A DNA stretch of 64,000 bases. Origin: Stropharia rugosoannulata. Taxonomy: Eukaryota; Basidiomycota; Agaricomycetes; Agaricales; Strophariaceae. The position numbers were made by a program, and so were the translations under genes. The stretch lies in NCBI GenBank assembly GCA_028532985.1, contig JANCIK010000002.1, positions 1,302,001 through 1,366,000 of the forward strand. Direction: 5' to 3'. Each line of letters opens with the position of its first letter. The stretch's first letter is position 1. Shown here piece after piece: positions 54,865 through 64,000 of the stretch. The notes beneath the pieces were generated by a model. That model had not been told where the DNA came from. It saw only the letters and a program-made list of their open reading frames with translations, and did not search any database.

Positions 54865-55409
54865 TCAAACATCCTGACATAATCCTGGTCTCAGCGCAGC
54901 GGAAAAGGAAGAGAAAAGGGGACAGACGGGGAAGAAGTCCTCCTGGTAGAAATGCTGGGCGGCATAATGGAGGCGTTGAAAGTGTTCGGTGTGATTAAGA
55001 ACGCCGTAGCGCTCAGCGTCATTGGTACCACACAGACGAAGCACAAGTTCGGTGTAATACAGCTGAGCGCAGAGATGAGAAAGAAGCGGTGAATGACAGG
55101 TGGACTTGGTCAGCTCTAGGCCGCGCTGCATGGACTACTCAGTGGGAGTGCATGGACCGTGGAGAAGGGGCTTACAGCGTGATCTTGAACTCGGTTAAGC
55201 AGCGGGAGGCAGACACTCATGGGTAGCTGTTCCTCTGCAGCGGAGTCCAGAATATAGTGAAGGGCAGTTATATAGATTCGGCATACTCGGGCTACATCGT
55301 GGGGAGGAATGTCACTCAGCGGACGTCTAGACAAAGCATCGAGACGAAGGATGCGAGGATCGGAATGTGCAAGTAATAAGAGATTACTCTCAGCGGACAA
55401 GGAGGGCAT
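54865..55409 (-). CDS. Outer-element antisense gene 3, unknown protein (about 166 aa)
   Basis: I do not recognise this protein. It starts MPSLSAESNLLLLAHSDPRI at 55,409, with a TATATTATATAT-type box at 55,441-55,452. A GTAAGC..GAGTAG intron of about 41 bp joins NRVQDHA to SMQRGLELTKSTCHSPLLS in frame. It is helical and Leu/His-rich (CAQLYYTELVLRLCGTNDAE; HFQRLHYAAQHFYQEDFFP). A further intron near the end cannot be excluded, so the last 20 residues are less certain. In size and position it matches gene 3 of the inner cassette. Confidence 0.55.
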
Positions 55410-55478
55410 GTTGGCGTATACGAATACAGACAGAGGGAGTTATATTATATATGAAGATGGTCAGCGCAGCGGACCACC

Positions 55479-55951
55479 CTAATCAGAGCACACATCGTCT
55501 ACGATGAGCGCGGCATCAGGGTCCACTTCTTGAACATCGGCTGCAATTCGCTCAGAAGAAGGCAGCAGATGGAATGGCATGCCCAGATGACTGTATCGGT
55601 CGAGGACACGTAAGGCGGCATTACTGAGTAGGCGTGGGTCGAAGTGATCATCGCTGAACTTCCGCTGAGCGCGGACCTCGTAAAACACGATGGTCATGAG
55701 AAACGCCAGAAACTGGCGATTAAAGTCAATGAATCTCAGCGGGAGAGCAATACGGTCCTGTGGAGATGGTCAGCAGAGTAGAGTCTAAGGAACAAGGGCG
55801 TTACCAGTGCGCGGACAACGGCCTGGGCAGACTGTAATGGCAGGTGGGCTGTTGTTTCAGCGGAGTCTTCTGTGATTTCCGCGTGGACGGCCAGCTGCTT
55901 GAGGATCATGGTGAACTGGCGGGCGACATTCGTGCGCTGGTAGCGTTGCAT
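55479..55951 (-). CDS. Outer-element antisense gene 2, unknown protein (about 141 aa)
   Basis: I do not recognise this protein. It starts MQRYQRTNVARQFTMILKQL at 55,951, with a TATAAAA box about 47 bp upstream (55,998-56,004, complement). One GTAACG..CACAG intron near 55,755-55,802 joins QAVVRAL to DRIALPLRFIDFNRQFLAFL in frame. The second half is ALRVLDRYSHLGMPFHLLPS, then an acidic end (VQEVDPDAALIVDDVCSD). It may be homologous to gene 2 of the inner cassette (shared T-I, LRVL, R, M-x-F spacing). Confidence 0.55.
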
Positions 55952-56389
55952 GATGGAGAAAAAGAAGAGTAAAGAGTCTGTCAACTGGGGACAGTTGATT
56001 TTATAGTGAGGGGGAGCGAGCCCGCAAAAATATGGCCGCGGAGCACGTGTGGGGAAAAGAAGTCCGCTGAGCGGACCTAAGAAGAAGAGAAAGATACCAG
56101 CGAACACTTAGCAGAAGAGAGCCAGCTGTAGGAGAACCCGGCCAACAGTTAGGACACCTCCTCAGAGGTCTGCAGGTTGCTCAGGGGGGCGGAGTCTATG
56201 GCTAAGGACTTGAGAAGTTTCAAAATCACACAAAAGAAGACAGGAGCAAAGGAGGCATATTTGATTATAGCAAGATCTAATTTACTTTACATATGCCAGA
56301 TAAAGTAATAGAGAGCAGGAGAACAAGAAATGTAGAAAAGAAAAATAAAGGCCCCAAGGCCTGACAACCAGCGGAGCGCGCGACATCCC
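55952..56389. other. Spacer between outer antisense genes 1 and 2
   Basis: About 440 bp containing the TATA box of gene 2 and A-rich stretches. I see no gene. Confidence 0.4.
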
Positions 56390-58429
56390 TCAATCCCCCT
56401 CTGCGGGAACCTCGGCGGCGTCTACCTCGCTAGGGACGCGCGAAGGAGTCAACAAAAGGGGGCGCAGCTGCGAGGTAGGACGGGTACCAGCGGGGACCTT
56501 GCCTTTGGAAGAAGAGGCGGCGGGAAGATCAGAGCAGGAGGCATCCACGAGCGGAGTAGTAGGGCGCGAGCCCTCAGCGGCGGCCCCCTTCTTGGATACA
56601 CGGTCGCGCGAACGCTTCTTCCTCTCCTCTGCAATTATAGCGTCGGCCTCGGCAGCCTGGCGAGTGGCAGCCTCTTCGAAAGCCTGGGACTCGGCGGCGT
56701 TGAAAGCTTCTAGAGTAACAGCCTGTTCAGGCTGGGGGGCGGGGATAAAAGTAGTGGGATCGAAGCGCGGGTGTTTTGGGTCATAGAATGCAGCAGTGGG
56801 GGCAACAACGAGAGGGTCTTCGAACACAGCGGGGGAAGAAAGGGAGACATAGGCCTCGCGGAGACGGTCCTGGTCGAGACAGCGGAGGGCGTTGAAGGTC
56901 TCACAGTCATGAAAGCGCGGGCCAACGACGATGCCGGTCGGGAGAGTAAGCGCCATTACCTGCGCCAGCTGAGAGAGCTCAAGCAGCTGGCCAAAGAACA
57001 TGCGCTCAGCGGAGTGTCGCTGTTCTTCGGCCACGCGAGCCTGCTCCGTATACGTGCTGAGGCGTGCGAAGCCAGACAAGAGGCCTAAGAAATAAATAAG
57101 TCAGCGGGCAACGAAACAAGAGGAAAGAATACAATCTTACTAGTCAGGGAGGTGCGGTGCCACAGCGTGGTGTCCTCGATGATTTTGTCGACCTCAGAAG
57201 GATCGCAGCAGAATAGACACTTCCCCTTTTGCTGGGTGCTGCAGGTGCAGCAGTTGCGCGCCCAGCCACGGCAGATACACTGGTGGAGTCCTTCGTTCAT
57301 GCGAGCGTTAAAGGGGCGCGCACAGTGATTGCACACCATGCCTTTCTGTAGAATGAGTCTAGTCAGTAAAAAGAAGATAGAGCACAGCGGAAAAAGAAAG
57401 ATCACGCACAATGATAGCCCCCGCAAGGCGGGACTCAGAGGGGAGCATGCTCATGTCAATGGCATCTGGGAGAGGGGCGCCAGCGAGAGCCAGTTTGGCG
57501 GAAAAGACGGGGGGAAGCACATCGAGGATCGGGTATGTGGACTTGTACGCGATTTTATTGCTATCAGACCTTGTGTTAGTAATTTCTTCGATACCGCTGT
57601 CAGCGATAGCGAAGTGAGGGCCAGCGGGTGCGGAGGCTTGGGTTGGGGTCTGCGACTCTAACTGCGCTGCTGGAAAGAAAAGAGAAGTTTAGTAAAGAAA
57701 AAAAAAAGAGGAGGGGAGAACGCGGAGCGGACACGAACCAGCGATCGCGGCGCTGGCGGCCACGGCAGCGGGGCGCTGGCGTTTGACAGGCTTGGGCGGA
57801 GGGCCAGCGGGGAGGACTACCACGGGGGGCGTGGGGAGCTGCTTACGCTTGTCCTTGCGAGAAATGGGGGAAGGGGAAAACGCTTGTACCTCGTCATCAG
57901 AGGACATCGAGATGTCCCCGGAGAGGTCGACCACGGAAGGACCAGGGGCGGAAGGAGCGCGCTTTGAGCGCGGCGCAGCGATCGCAGTGGGGCGCGGACC
58001 TGGAGTGTCGGTACCATCCCATTGAGTAGGGAAGGCGGTCTTGAAATAAGTCGCGTAGGAAGAGAGCGGCTGGTGGCCCTCCACAAACCAGTGGCGTGTG
58101 CGTAGCCCGGGAGCGGAGGAAGGGTCGGCGTCGATGGACATTTGGGCAATGGTGGACAAGATAATGCAGAACTCACGGACGCCCGGGTGGTAGAGGCCAT
58201 CCTGCAAGTAGGCGGCGAGGTGCGCCTCGACAGCGGCATCGATTACTCCGCGGAGCTCTTCCAGGCGTTCCATCCCCTCCTCAGATAGCTTGTCGGCGCC
58301 AGCCAACGTCTCGAATTCGCCATACACGGCCAGCGCTGGACGGAGGCGGCGGAAACGGTCTTGAGCGTCCATCTGAGCTTCAGCGCGTTCCTTGTCGCAC
58401 TGGCGGCGGTCGAAGTTGCGAAAGGCCAT
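56390..58429 (-). CDS. Outer-element antisense gene 1, Cys-rich putative zinc-binding protein (about 595 aa)
   Basis: No known family is assigned. It starts MAFRNFDRRQCDKERAEAQM at 58,429, with a TTATAAA box about 93 bp upstream (58,522-58,528). Four exons keep one frame. The N-terminal helical region includes LEELRGVIDAAVEAHLAAYL. A Pro/Ser/Lys-rich linker with a basic patch (SRKDKRKQLPTPP; KPVKRQRPAA) could be a nuclear signal. A Cys cluster follows: MVCNHCARPFN, then LHQCICRGWARNCCTCS and KGKCLFCC, about ten cysteines in 45 residues. The end is helical (YTEQARVAEEQRHSAERMFF) and a low-complexity Ala/Ser/Pro tail closes EVPAEGD. It is the best candidate in the outer element for a protein that binds the dispersed CAGCGGA word, but that is inference. 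Confidence 0.62.
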
Positions 58430-58848
58430 GATCAGGGATGTGGAAGAAGTTAGTAGGCAGGAGGTCTGCAGGAGGGGGAGGAAAAGAAAGAATGGGGAGG
58501 GACCGAAAGCAGTACGCGATGTTTATAAGACAGAAGCTCGCTCAGCGAAAGAATCTTCTGGAAATAAAATAGAGTGTGGCGGCGTCACATAAACTTTCAG
58601 GCAATCTACATAAAGAGCGGGGTTGAGAAGTGGCGGAGAGGCGAGTAAAAAGGGAAAAGAATATCCTGAAAACGGAAGAGAACCCGACAACAGGGAAAAG
58701 GGGCCAGCGGAGATGCCCGAGAACTAAAGATAGCCCAATAGGCGCTGAAGAGATAAGAATAGAAAGTGAGGCGCTAAAAAGTAGGCACAGGGACAGTACT
58801 AGGTCTAAAAATATAGGAGGAACTTGACTGAGGACAGTCAAAATTTTT
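58430..58848. other. Region between outer antisense gene 1 and the 3' LTR
   Basis: It contains the putative promoter of antisense gene 1 (TTATAAA at 58,522-58,528, complement) and purine-rich sequence leading to the polypurine tract. I see no gene. Confidence 0.45.
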
Positions 58849-58861
58849 AGTGAGGGGGAGA
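58849..58861 (+). other. Polypurine tract of the outer element
   Basis: AGTGAGGGGGAGA directly precedes the 3' LTR and sets its start at TGACAGG. Confidence 0.8.
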
Positions 58862-60270
58862 TGACAGGCCTGCGTTTACACCAAGGCTGTAAGTAGTCAC
58901 AGCGGGCGCTTTGGGCTGAAGTGCAGGGGTACAGCGGAGCGGTGACTAGCCTGGTCAGCCGTCTCAGCGCTCAGCGCATGCATCACAATTCATCACATGT
59001 GTGTTCAGCGGGCGGTTGTGTGGGGTTCAGCGGACTGTACAGGCCATGAGTACACAGTTGAAGTACCCGGAATAGCTGTCAGCGGAGTACATAACGGTTA
59101 CTGTCTTCTCAGCGGAAGACAGGAGTACAGCTGAGCGGAAAATATCAAAGGCGACGAGCAGGACTGTGTGTAGACAGTGTCTCAAAAGGGGCTCAGCGGA
59201 ACACATCACGAAGGCGAAATTTGCCTAAGTCCACTCGTCAGGTGACCGTGGCACGCGCGCTGGAGCGTGTGATGCCCGAGGGAATGAACAATGCACACAG
59301 CACGGGCTCCGCTGGGGAACTTTGGCAGCGGTGACCAGACCTCGATGACCAAGGAACCGCCCAGCGGAGTTTAACGGCGCCTCTCGGCGGAGGCTGGCAA
59401 CGCAACGGGATCAGGTCGCTCCGCAGAGTAGTCATCAAAACGCCCAGCGGAGGCACATGCACTCAGCGGACCTTTGGTCTGGCGTTGCTAGTATTTACTC
59501 TCCACCTAAATTAGTACACAGCGGCGTCTATATAAACTTGTAATTGTAACTACGGAAATTAAGCAATTGTCTACCCACTAGATCTGTGTGTTGGGCTCCG
59601 TCCCAGACCGTCAGCGGGCTGTGTTTAGCTTTTGTTAGGGTTTTAACTGTGAAGTGTATTGTGAATTATAGAAGTTTTGGATAGCTTCTGGCCACTGGGT
59701 CATTTTGGAGAGCTCAGCAGGGAGTCAGTGCAACTGTGTACGAAAACTCGCGCTGTAGTGTTTTGAGAATTGAGACTGCACCACCGGGTGAACGAGGTTC
59801 TGGATAGCCTCAGCGGAATAGGACTTTGGACAGTCCCAGCGGAACGACTTTGGATAGTCAGCGGAGCGAGGCGCAATTGGGAATACCAGCTTGTGTGAGC
59901 ATCTGCATCGGTCACTGGACCTCAAACCCACTCAGCGGAATAAGCCCCGCGGAGCCACCATCAAAATATATATTACTATTGATACCCTGCGCTCAGCGGA
60001 GGCCGCCCAGACATTAATCTGAGACTTCTAGAATTAAACCCCTCCTTAAAAACGAACTTGCAGGCACTGTACAGCGGACACCTGGACTGAACTTACGAGA
60101 CTCTTAAACATCACAGTCCGCTCAGCGGAGAGGACCAGGAGAAGCGTAGACATCTATAATCCACTTAGCTGAAGAGCATCGCTCGATCTAGGGGATAGGA
60201 TCTCGCTCCGCTGGGGTTGTGTGTGTCGTGTTTCTTGTGATTTGAGTCTAGCCCCGCGGCAGACCTCTCA
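58862..60270 (+). repeat. 3' LTR of the outer retrotransposon (1,409 bp)
   Basis: Direct repeat of 32,669-34,083 with one substitution and three small deletions relative to it. It ends CTCTCA and is followed by the target duplicate GCGT (60,271-60,274). Confidence 0.95.
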
Positions 60271-60274
60271 GCGT

Positions 60275-62092
60275 TGCCCGCTGTTGTACACGGATGACGG
60301 AAGGGCATGTGCTGCACCGGGGCTATGCCCGGAGAGGCACTGATGTGACGAGTGCGTTCCATGAAGGAAGGAGGGGGGCTACACCTGGATGCGCAGAGTT
60401 TCTGCAGTCGCACGCGGCCCACGGAAGAATTTGGGCGTGCCGTGTTAATGCGAAGCACCGACGTACGCGGAGGTCCAGCTGTGCGCCCCCCACGGACGAC
60501 GGACAACAGACCAAGGCCCTACGCGCTAGTAATCAGTCTGCGACGTACCGTGAAGGAGGGAGAGATGTACTCAGAGGTTGCAGCAAGAAGTAGCATTACT
60601 GCAGCTGCACGAGCCCCACGGACGTGGTGGCGGAACAACACTCCCCATTTGATTCTAGCAGAACGTGCAGAGGTCAGTATTTTTTCACAAAAACAAGACA
60701 TGTACTGACCAAGCGATCCCAGACATTATTCGCACCGCATGTGGACAAGTTCCTGCACAGAAATTCAAGCCGTGCATGCGTGCCCCCGCGCTGCACCCAG
60801 CACCGCTGCAACATCGTCCTCGTCGCCCCCCTTGTTGACCCCACTACCCACGCCCTTCCACAGATCCTACCCCACTGCAAACTCGACAACGTCTGCCGGT
60901 ACGCTGCCTGCATACGCTAGCCCTGCGAACCAAAAGGCCCGCCGCATTGGGCTTCGTCAGTGTTTGCGTCTGTGCGGAGGGTGATGGAGGTGTGGGTGTA
61001 GATGGTGATATGGGTGAAAAAAGCACTGGGGAAGGACAGGCTGAGGGAAGCATGGACGTCAACACCTTAGACGCTCATGCCTATGGGAAGAGAGCGTGCC
61101 GCGCACAGGCGCGATGGACATCGACGGCAAGGGCGAGGCAGACGCTGATGGCGACGCCGACACCGATGCTGATGGCGACCCTTGTCCAGGCAGGGTCCTT
61201 CTCGTCGCATAGTGGTGCAGACCCTCGCATCATACTGCCTCGTACCTACCCCCTCGCAAGCGCTTTCCTCCTCTGCCCCCATCCATCCGTCAACAGCGTA
61301 CCCAGAGGTTAGCGTTAGCCCCACGACAGTCACACTGGCCGCGTTCGCCCTGGAGACGGAGAGGATGGGATGGAGCCTGGAGACAGAGAGGGTGGGCAAG
61401 ACTCCCTGTCTGCCTCTGCATCCGTATCCGCACCTATGGCTGAACCTGAACTCGCGTTGGGATATGAAGTGTTCGTGTCCGCGTCCGTCCTACCGTCCAG
61501 TGCGTCAGGGTCCGCCGTAGCGGTCAACAACTCCGCGTCAGGCTCTGTGTCCGCGTCCGTGTCGGACACCGCGCACGTATCTGCATTGTCCGAGTCCGAG
61601 TCCGAGTCCAATGCGTCCGTATCAGGGTACGTCCCCTCTTTTTTCTATATATCTCCTATGCGACGTGCTAACCCGTTGCTTCGTGTAGATCTAGCGCGCC
61701 TGCGCCTGTGTCTGCATCTGCGTCTGCGTTGTCTTCATCGTCCTTGGATGCGTCGTTTTTGGATCCGCCCATTCCTGTGGACACTAGCGTTGGAGCTGAG
61801 CTTGGTACCGATACGACTGAACACAGCGACCGAGAGCGAGAGCGCTGAAAACACACCGACACCGAGGAGTATAATATTCCCGCCTGCCGGCGTGGCGGAT
61901 CCGCTCTCAAGCACGCTGTTGAGCACGCCCTCAAGCGCGCCCACTTCCGCTCCTGTTGATGATCCTGATCCTAGCGCCAGTCCTGGACCTAACAGCAGTC
62001 CTCCTCCAAGCGCCACACCCGTGGTAGACGCCCCTCGCACATTCACACCCACACAAAAGCGAATACGGACGGAGACGTGCCGCAGAGCATGA
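60275..62092 (+). other. Low-complexity region, possible multi-exon hypothetical gene(s)
   Basis: No recognisable protein. Plus-strand frames give Ser/Ala/Pro/Asp-rich stretches with repeated codons: an Asp/Ala run (MDIDGKGEADADGDADTDAD) near 61,110-61,180, and a Ser/Val/Ala run (SASASVSAPMAEPELALGYE..) near 61,410-61,620. A plausible GTACGT..TGTAG intron (61,627-61,688) links this to SSAPAPVSASASALSSSSLD. A further open frame ends at 62,092 (RIRTETCRRA). The reading frame changes between pieces, so I cannot give a reliable gene model; a degraded gene is equally possible. Confidence 0.25.
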
Positions 62093-62209
62093 AAGCGGTC
62101 TTGAGGGCACCGAGGAGAGACATTGCGTCTGCACATTCAATATATCAAATACAACAATGTATCAATTACAGAAATACATGGTCTCTATCAATAGTATTTG
62201 CAGCGTCAT

Positions 62210-62811
62210 TCAAAGGAGCTCATCCTTCCTCATGTAGGTAAACAACATGCCCTTACGCTTGTGCAATCGGACAAGGTGGCGAATGGAGGCCTTGTATTCC
62301 AAGTAAGAATTCTCCCTTTGCTTTTCTAATTGCCATCTTTGCGCTTCCAGTTTGAGCTTCTGTTGTTCGATTTCAAGCCTTTGCTTGTCCAGTTCATCCC
62401 ACTCCATGTCTAGCTCCTCAAGCTTCAAGACATTCTCGTGAACTTCCTGTTCGTGACATGCTGCGAGCTTTACTGCCTCCTCGATCTCCTTGTCATTGAG
62501 CTCCATCAGTTTGTCCGCTCGGAGTTTCTCTTTGCGACGGGATTCAGGAATAAAGATATCACTCTTGGGGACTGTTGAGTTGCGTTTCCGGGGACTAGGA
62601 GTGGGCATGCGGCTCAGATTAGCCTGTATGCAGTCAGACTAGTGAGCATATAATGCAGATTCAAATCTCTTACTCGCATCTGGCGCATCATATCATCAGA
62701 CTCTGGAACTTCAGATGAAGCGCGTCCTCGATACTCTCTGAAAAATAGGTATGGGCTACCAGTTTTTGATTCTGGTATAGGTGGAGGGGAAGAGCCATAG
62801 GGGATTGACAT
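62210..62811 (-). CDS. Small coiled-coil protein of unknown function
   Basis: I do not recognise this protein. Exons are 62811-62674 and 62622-62210 (complement), joined by a GTAAGA..ATACAG intron of 51 bp. It starts MSIPYGSSPPPIPESKTGSP, with a Pro/Ser-rich N-terminus including SRMPTPSPRKRN, a basic proline-directed patch. A long charged coiled coil follows (KLMELNDKEIEEAVKLAACH; ELDMEWDELDKQRLEIEQQK; LKLEAQRWQLEKQRENSYLE), ending YMRKDELL at TGA 62,210-62,212. It is about 183 residues. It is divergent from the 62,975 gene across 163 bp, which suggests a co-regulated pair, perhaps of mobile-element origin. Confidence 0.6.
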
Positions 62812-62974
62812 TCTGGTCAAAGTAGAAGCGGGCTAATGTGGTCTGGTAGACGGCAGTATGATGTGGGAACTTTGAACTGTGATCGCATCCCAACACGTCC
62901 CTTTCTTCCCTACCTTCACCACTTGTGAGGCACGCGCAAGAACAACTCTGGCTGACAACACCTCTTGGTAGCCC

Positions 62975-63775
62975 ATGGATGACCTTGGCCTCAAGGGAAT
63001 TCTGGACTTTGGCATACCAGGTGTGCTAGCACAGAAAGCGTCCGAGTTCCCATTCCCAGCTCTTCCGACTCCTACAGCACCTGTATCTGCTACCACTTCT
63101 TCCTCTCATGAACTCTCTGCTGCTAATCTGGACCTGACTATTTCTTCTGGAGGCCGTCTTAGTCCTGAGAACTGGAAGACCTCCATCGATGACAAAGTAA
63201 GTGGTAAAATTCTGTTATCTAGTGACTATATGCGCTCAAAATCACTATTTTAGCATACTATTCTACAGCAAGCTAACCATAAGGATCTTCTGGCTGCGGG
63301 AAACCCTACATATGCAGCACTAGTAAACGAGTATATTGCTCTGAAAGCACGCTTCCAACAGCAAAGGTACGCATGTAAAGTGCCAGTCATGCGTGCGCTT
63401 ATGCTAACAAGTTTGCTCTATTCAAGTCTTCTCTACGACAAGATTCACAGCAGCATCTCCAACATCACCGCCACCAATCCTGGTCCATCATCGTCGCCTT
63501 CAACCTCTCGCGCGCCTGCAGCACTTCCAGTTTTCAACAAAGAACACTATCCCCAACATGCTACATTTTGGACAAGAAGCGACTATGCTACTTTTCGAGG
63601 GAAGGTAAAGGCTGAGGAATCTGTAATCGATCCCACTCTTAGGTCGAAGAGCCCGGTCCGCAAGCGAAGAGGAAGCCGCGCATTAGCATTGAACGGAGAA
63701 AATGTGCAAACAGACTTCGTACAGGACGAGGATGGCCGCATCAGGAAAAAGACTTTTTTGAAAAAAGTCTTTTAA
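62975..63775 (+). CDS. Hypothetical fungal protein, three exons
   Basis: No family is recognised. Exons are 62975-63196, 63254-63366 and 63427-63775, with standard GTAAGT/GTACGC donors and in-frame joins, about 227 residues. It starts MDDLGLKGILDFGIPGVLAQ, then a Ser/Thr/Pro stretch, a helical part (HTILQQANHKDLLAAGNPTY; LVNEYIALKARFQQQ), a Ser/Pro linker and a conserved-looking C-terminus (FNKEHYPQHATFWTRSDYAT). A basic patch SPVRKRRGSRAL follows. The last residues (IRKKTFLKKVF) are encoded by a palindromic A/T-rich repeat. The authentic 3' end may therefore have been replaced by a repeat insertion. Confidence 0.55.
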
Positions 63776-64000
63776 TTTTTTAAAAAGACTTAAAAAGACT
63801 TAAAAAGACCCCAGGAGACCTGGGTCTCTAGGAGACTTTTAAAGCAAAGTCTCCAGGTACCAAACTTTTAAAGACTTTTTTATGTCTCTAGGAGTCTCTT
63901 TTTTGTCTTTTTATGTGTCATAATGTCTCTTGATGTCTTTTAATGTTACATTTTTGCTTTATAAAAATATTAAAAATATGACCTCATCTTAGCCAAATTA
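63745..64000. repeat. AAAAGACTT/AAGTCTTTT-rich repeat region at the window end
   Basis: It starts with a near-perfect palindrome around GACTTTTTTGAAAAAAGTC, followed by AAAAAGACTT repeats in tandem. GGAGACCTGGGTCTC-type inverted words and many variants of GTCTTTTTATGTCTC come next. It looks like the end of an AT-rich foldback or satellite-like repeat running past the window. Confidence 0.5.

Larger units (their letters stand above)
32669..60270 (+). mobile_element. Outer Ty3/gypsy-type LTR retrotransposon, split by a nested element
   Basis: The full span is 27.6 kb. Without the nested element (39,693-51,233) and its duplicated 4 bp it is about 16.1 kb, very long for a fungal element. The LTRs start TGACAGG and end CTCTCA. 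GCGT flanks both ends (32,665-32,668 and 60,271-60,274); an AGCGT reading is also possible. The order is LTR, PBS, gag, protease, RT-RNase H, (insertion), integrase, four antisense genes, PPT, LTR. RT before integrase and a GPY-type integrase tail fit Ty3/gypsy; I saw no chromodomain. The whole element is strewn with CAGCGGA/TCCGCTG. Confidence 0.92.

Noticed and set aside
53116..57661. Plus-strand ORFs in the outer cassette as extra sense-strand genes
   Set aside because: They are shorter than the minus-strand frames, lack promoters and break where the minus-strand exons continue.
32669..60270. CAGCGGA enrichment as mere codon bias
   Set aside because: The word is as frequent in LTRs and spacers as in genes, and occurs in several frames and on both strands.

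Overview
This window looks like nuclear DNA of a filamentous basidiomycete, most likely a saprotrophic or wood-decaying Agaricomycete. The host genes are split by many short introns (about 45-70 bp, GT..AG, some with a CTAAC/TACTAAC-like branch site). One host gene is a secreted CE5 acetylxylan esterase with a fungal cellulose-binding (CBM1) tail. The DNA transposons are of the Plavaka and Tnp2 types common in mushrooms. I saw no rRNA, tRNA or CRISPR.

Layout. (1) 1-7.6 kb is conserved host sequence: the 5' part of a Bem1/Scd2 polarity scaffold (-), a CCR4-NOT subunit Not3/5 (+), mitochondrial ribosomal protein bL12m (-) and the esterase (+). (2) About 8.0-17.7 kb is a probable large Plavaka DNA transposon: two DUF6698-like genes (-), one broken by a stop, divergent from a roughly 1,300-residue Plavaka-type transposase (+). 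A 269-bp foldback MITE with a 7-bp target duplication follows at 18.0 kb. (3) 19.0-25.2 kb is host sequence again: eRF3/Sup35 (-) and the endocytic adaptor Sla1 (+). (4) 25.8-31.9 kb repeats the transposon plan with another transposase family: a DUF6698-like gene (-) divergent from a Tnp2/CACTA-like transposase (+) carrying one in-frame TGA. (5) 32,669-60,270 is a nested pair of large Ty3/gypsy-type LTR retrotransposons. The outer one is about 16.1 kb without the insert, has 1,415/1,409-bp LTRs and lies on +. A second element (11.5 kb, two 966-bp LTRs, on -) has inserted into the outer pol between its RNase H and integrase regions. (6) 60.3-64 kb holds low-complexity sequence and two small divergent genes of unknown function.

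The most unusual part is the nested pair. Each retrotransposon carries, between the end of pol and its 3' LTR, four mostly intron-containing genes on the strand opposite to gag-pol, each with its own TATA-like box 30-100 bp upstream of the start. Each element is also saturated with its own 7-bp word on both strands, through LTRs, coding regions and the antisense cassette: CAGCGGA (complement TCCGCTG) in the outer element, TTTCCGA (complement TCGGAAA) in the inner one. I saw neither word enriched outside its own element. I propose, as inference, a self-recognition system: an element-encoded antisense protein, possibly the Cys-rich one, that binds a family-specific CpG-containing tag. Motif-binding anti-silencing proteins of plant VANDAL transposons are the closest analogy I know.

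Both retrotransposons look young. The outer LTRs differ by one substitution and three small indels that I could find; the inner LTRs look identical. Removing the inner element with one copy of its duplicated target restores the outer pol frame.
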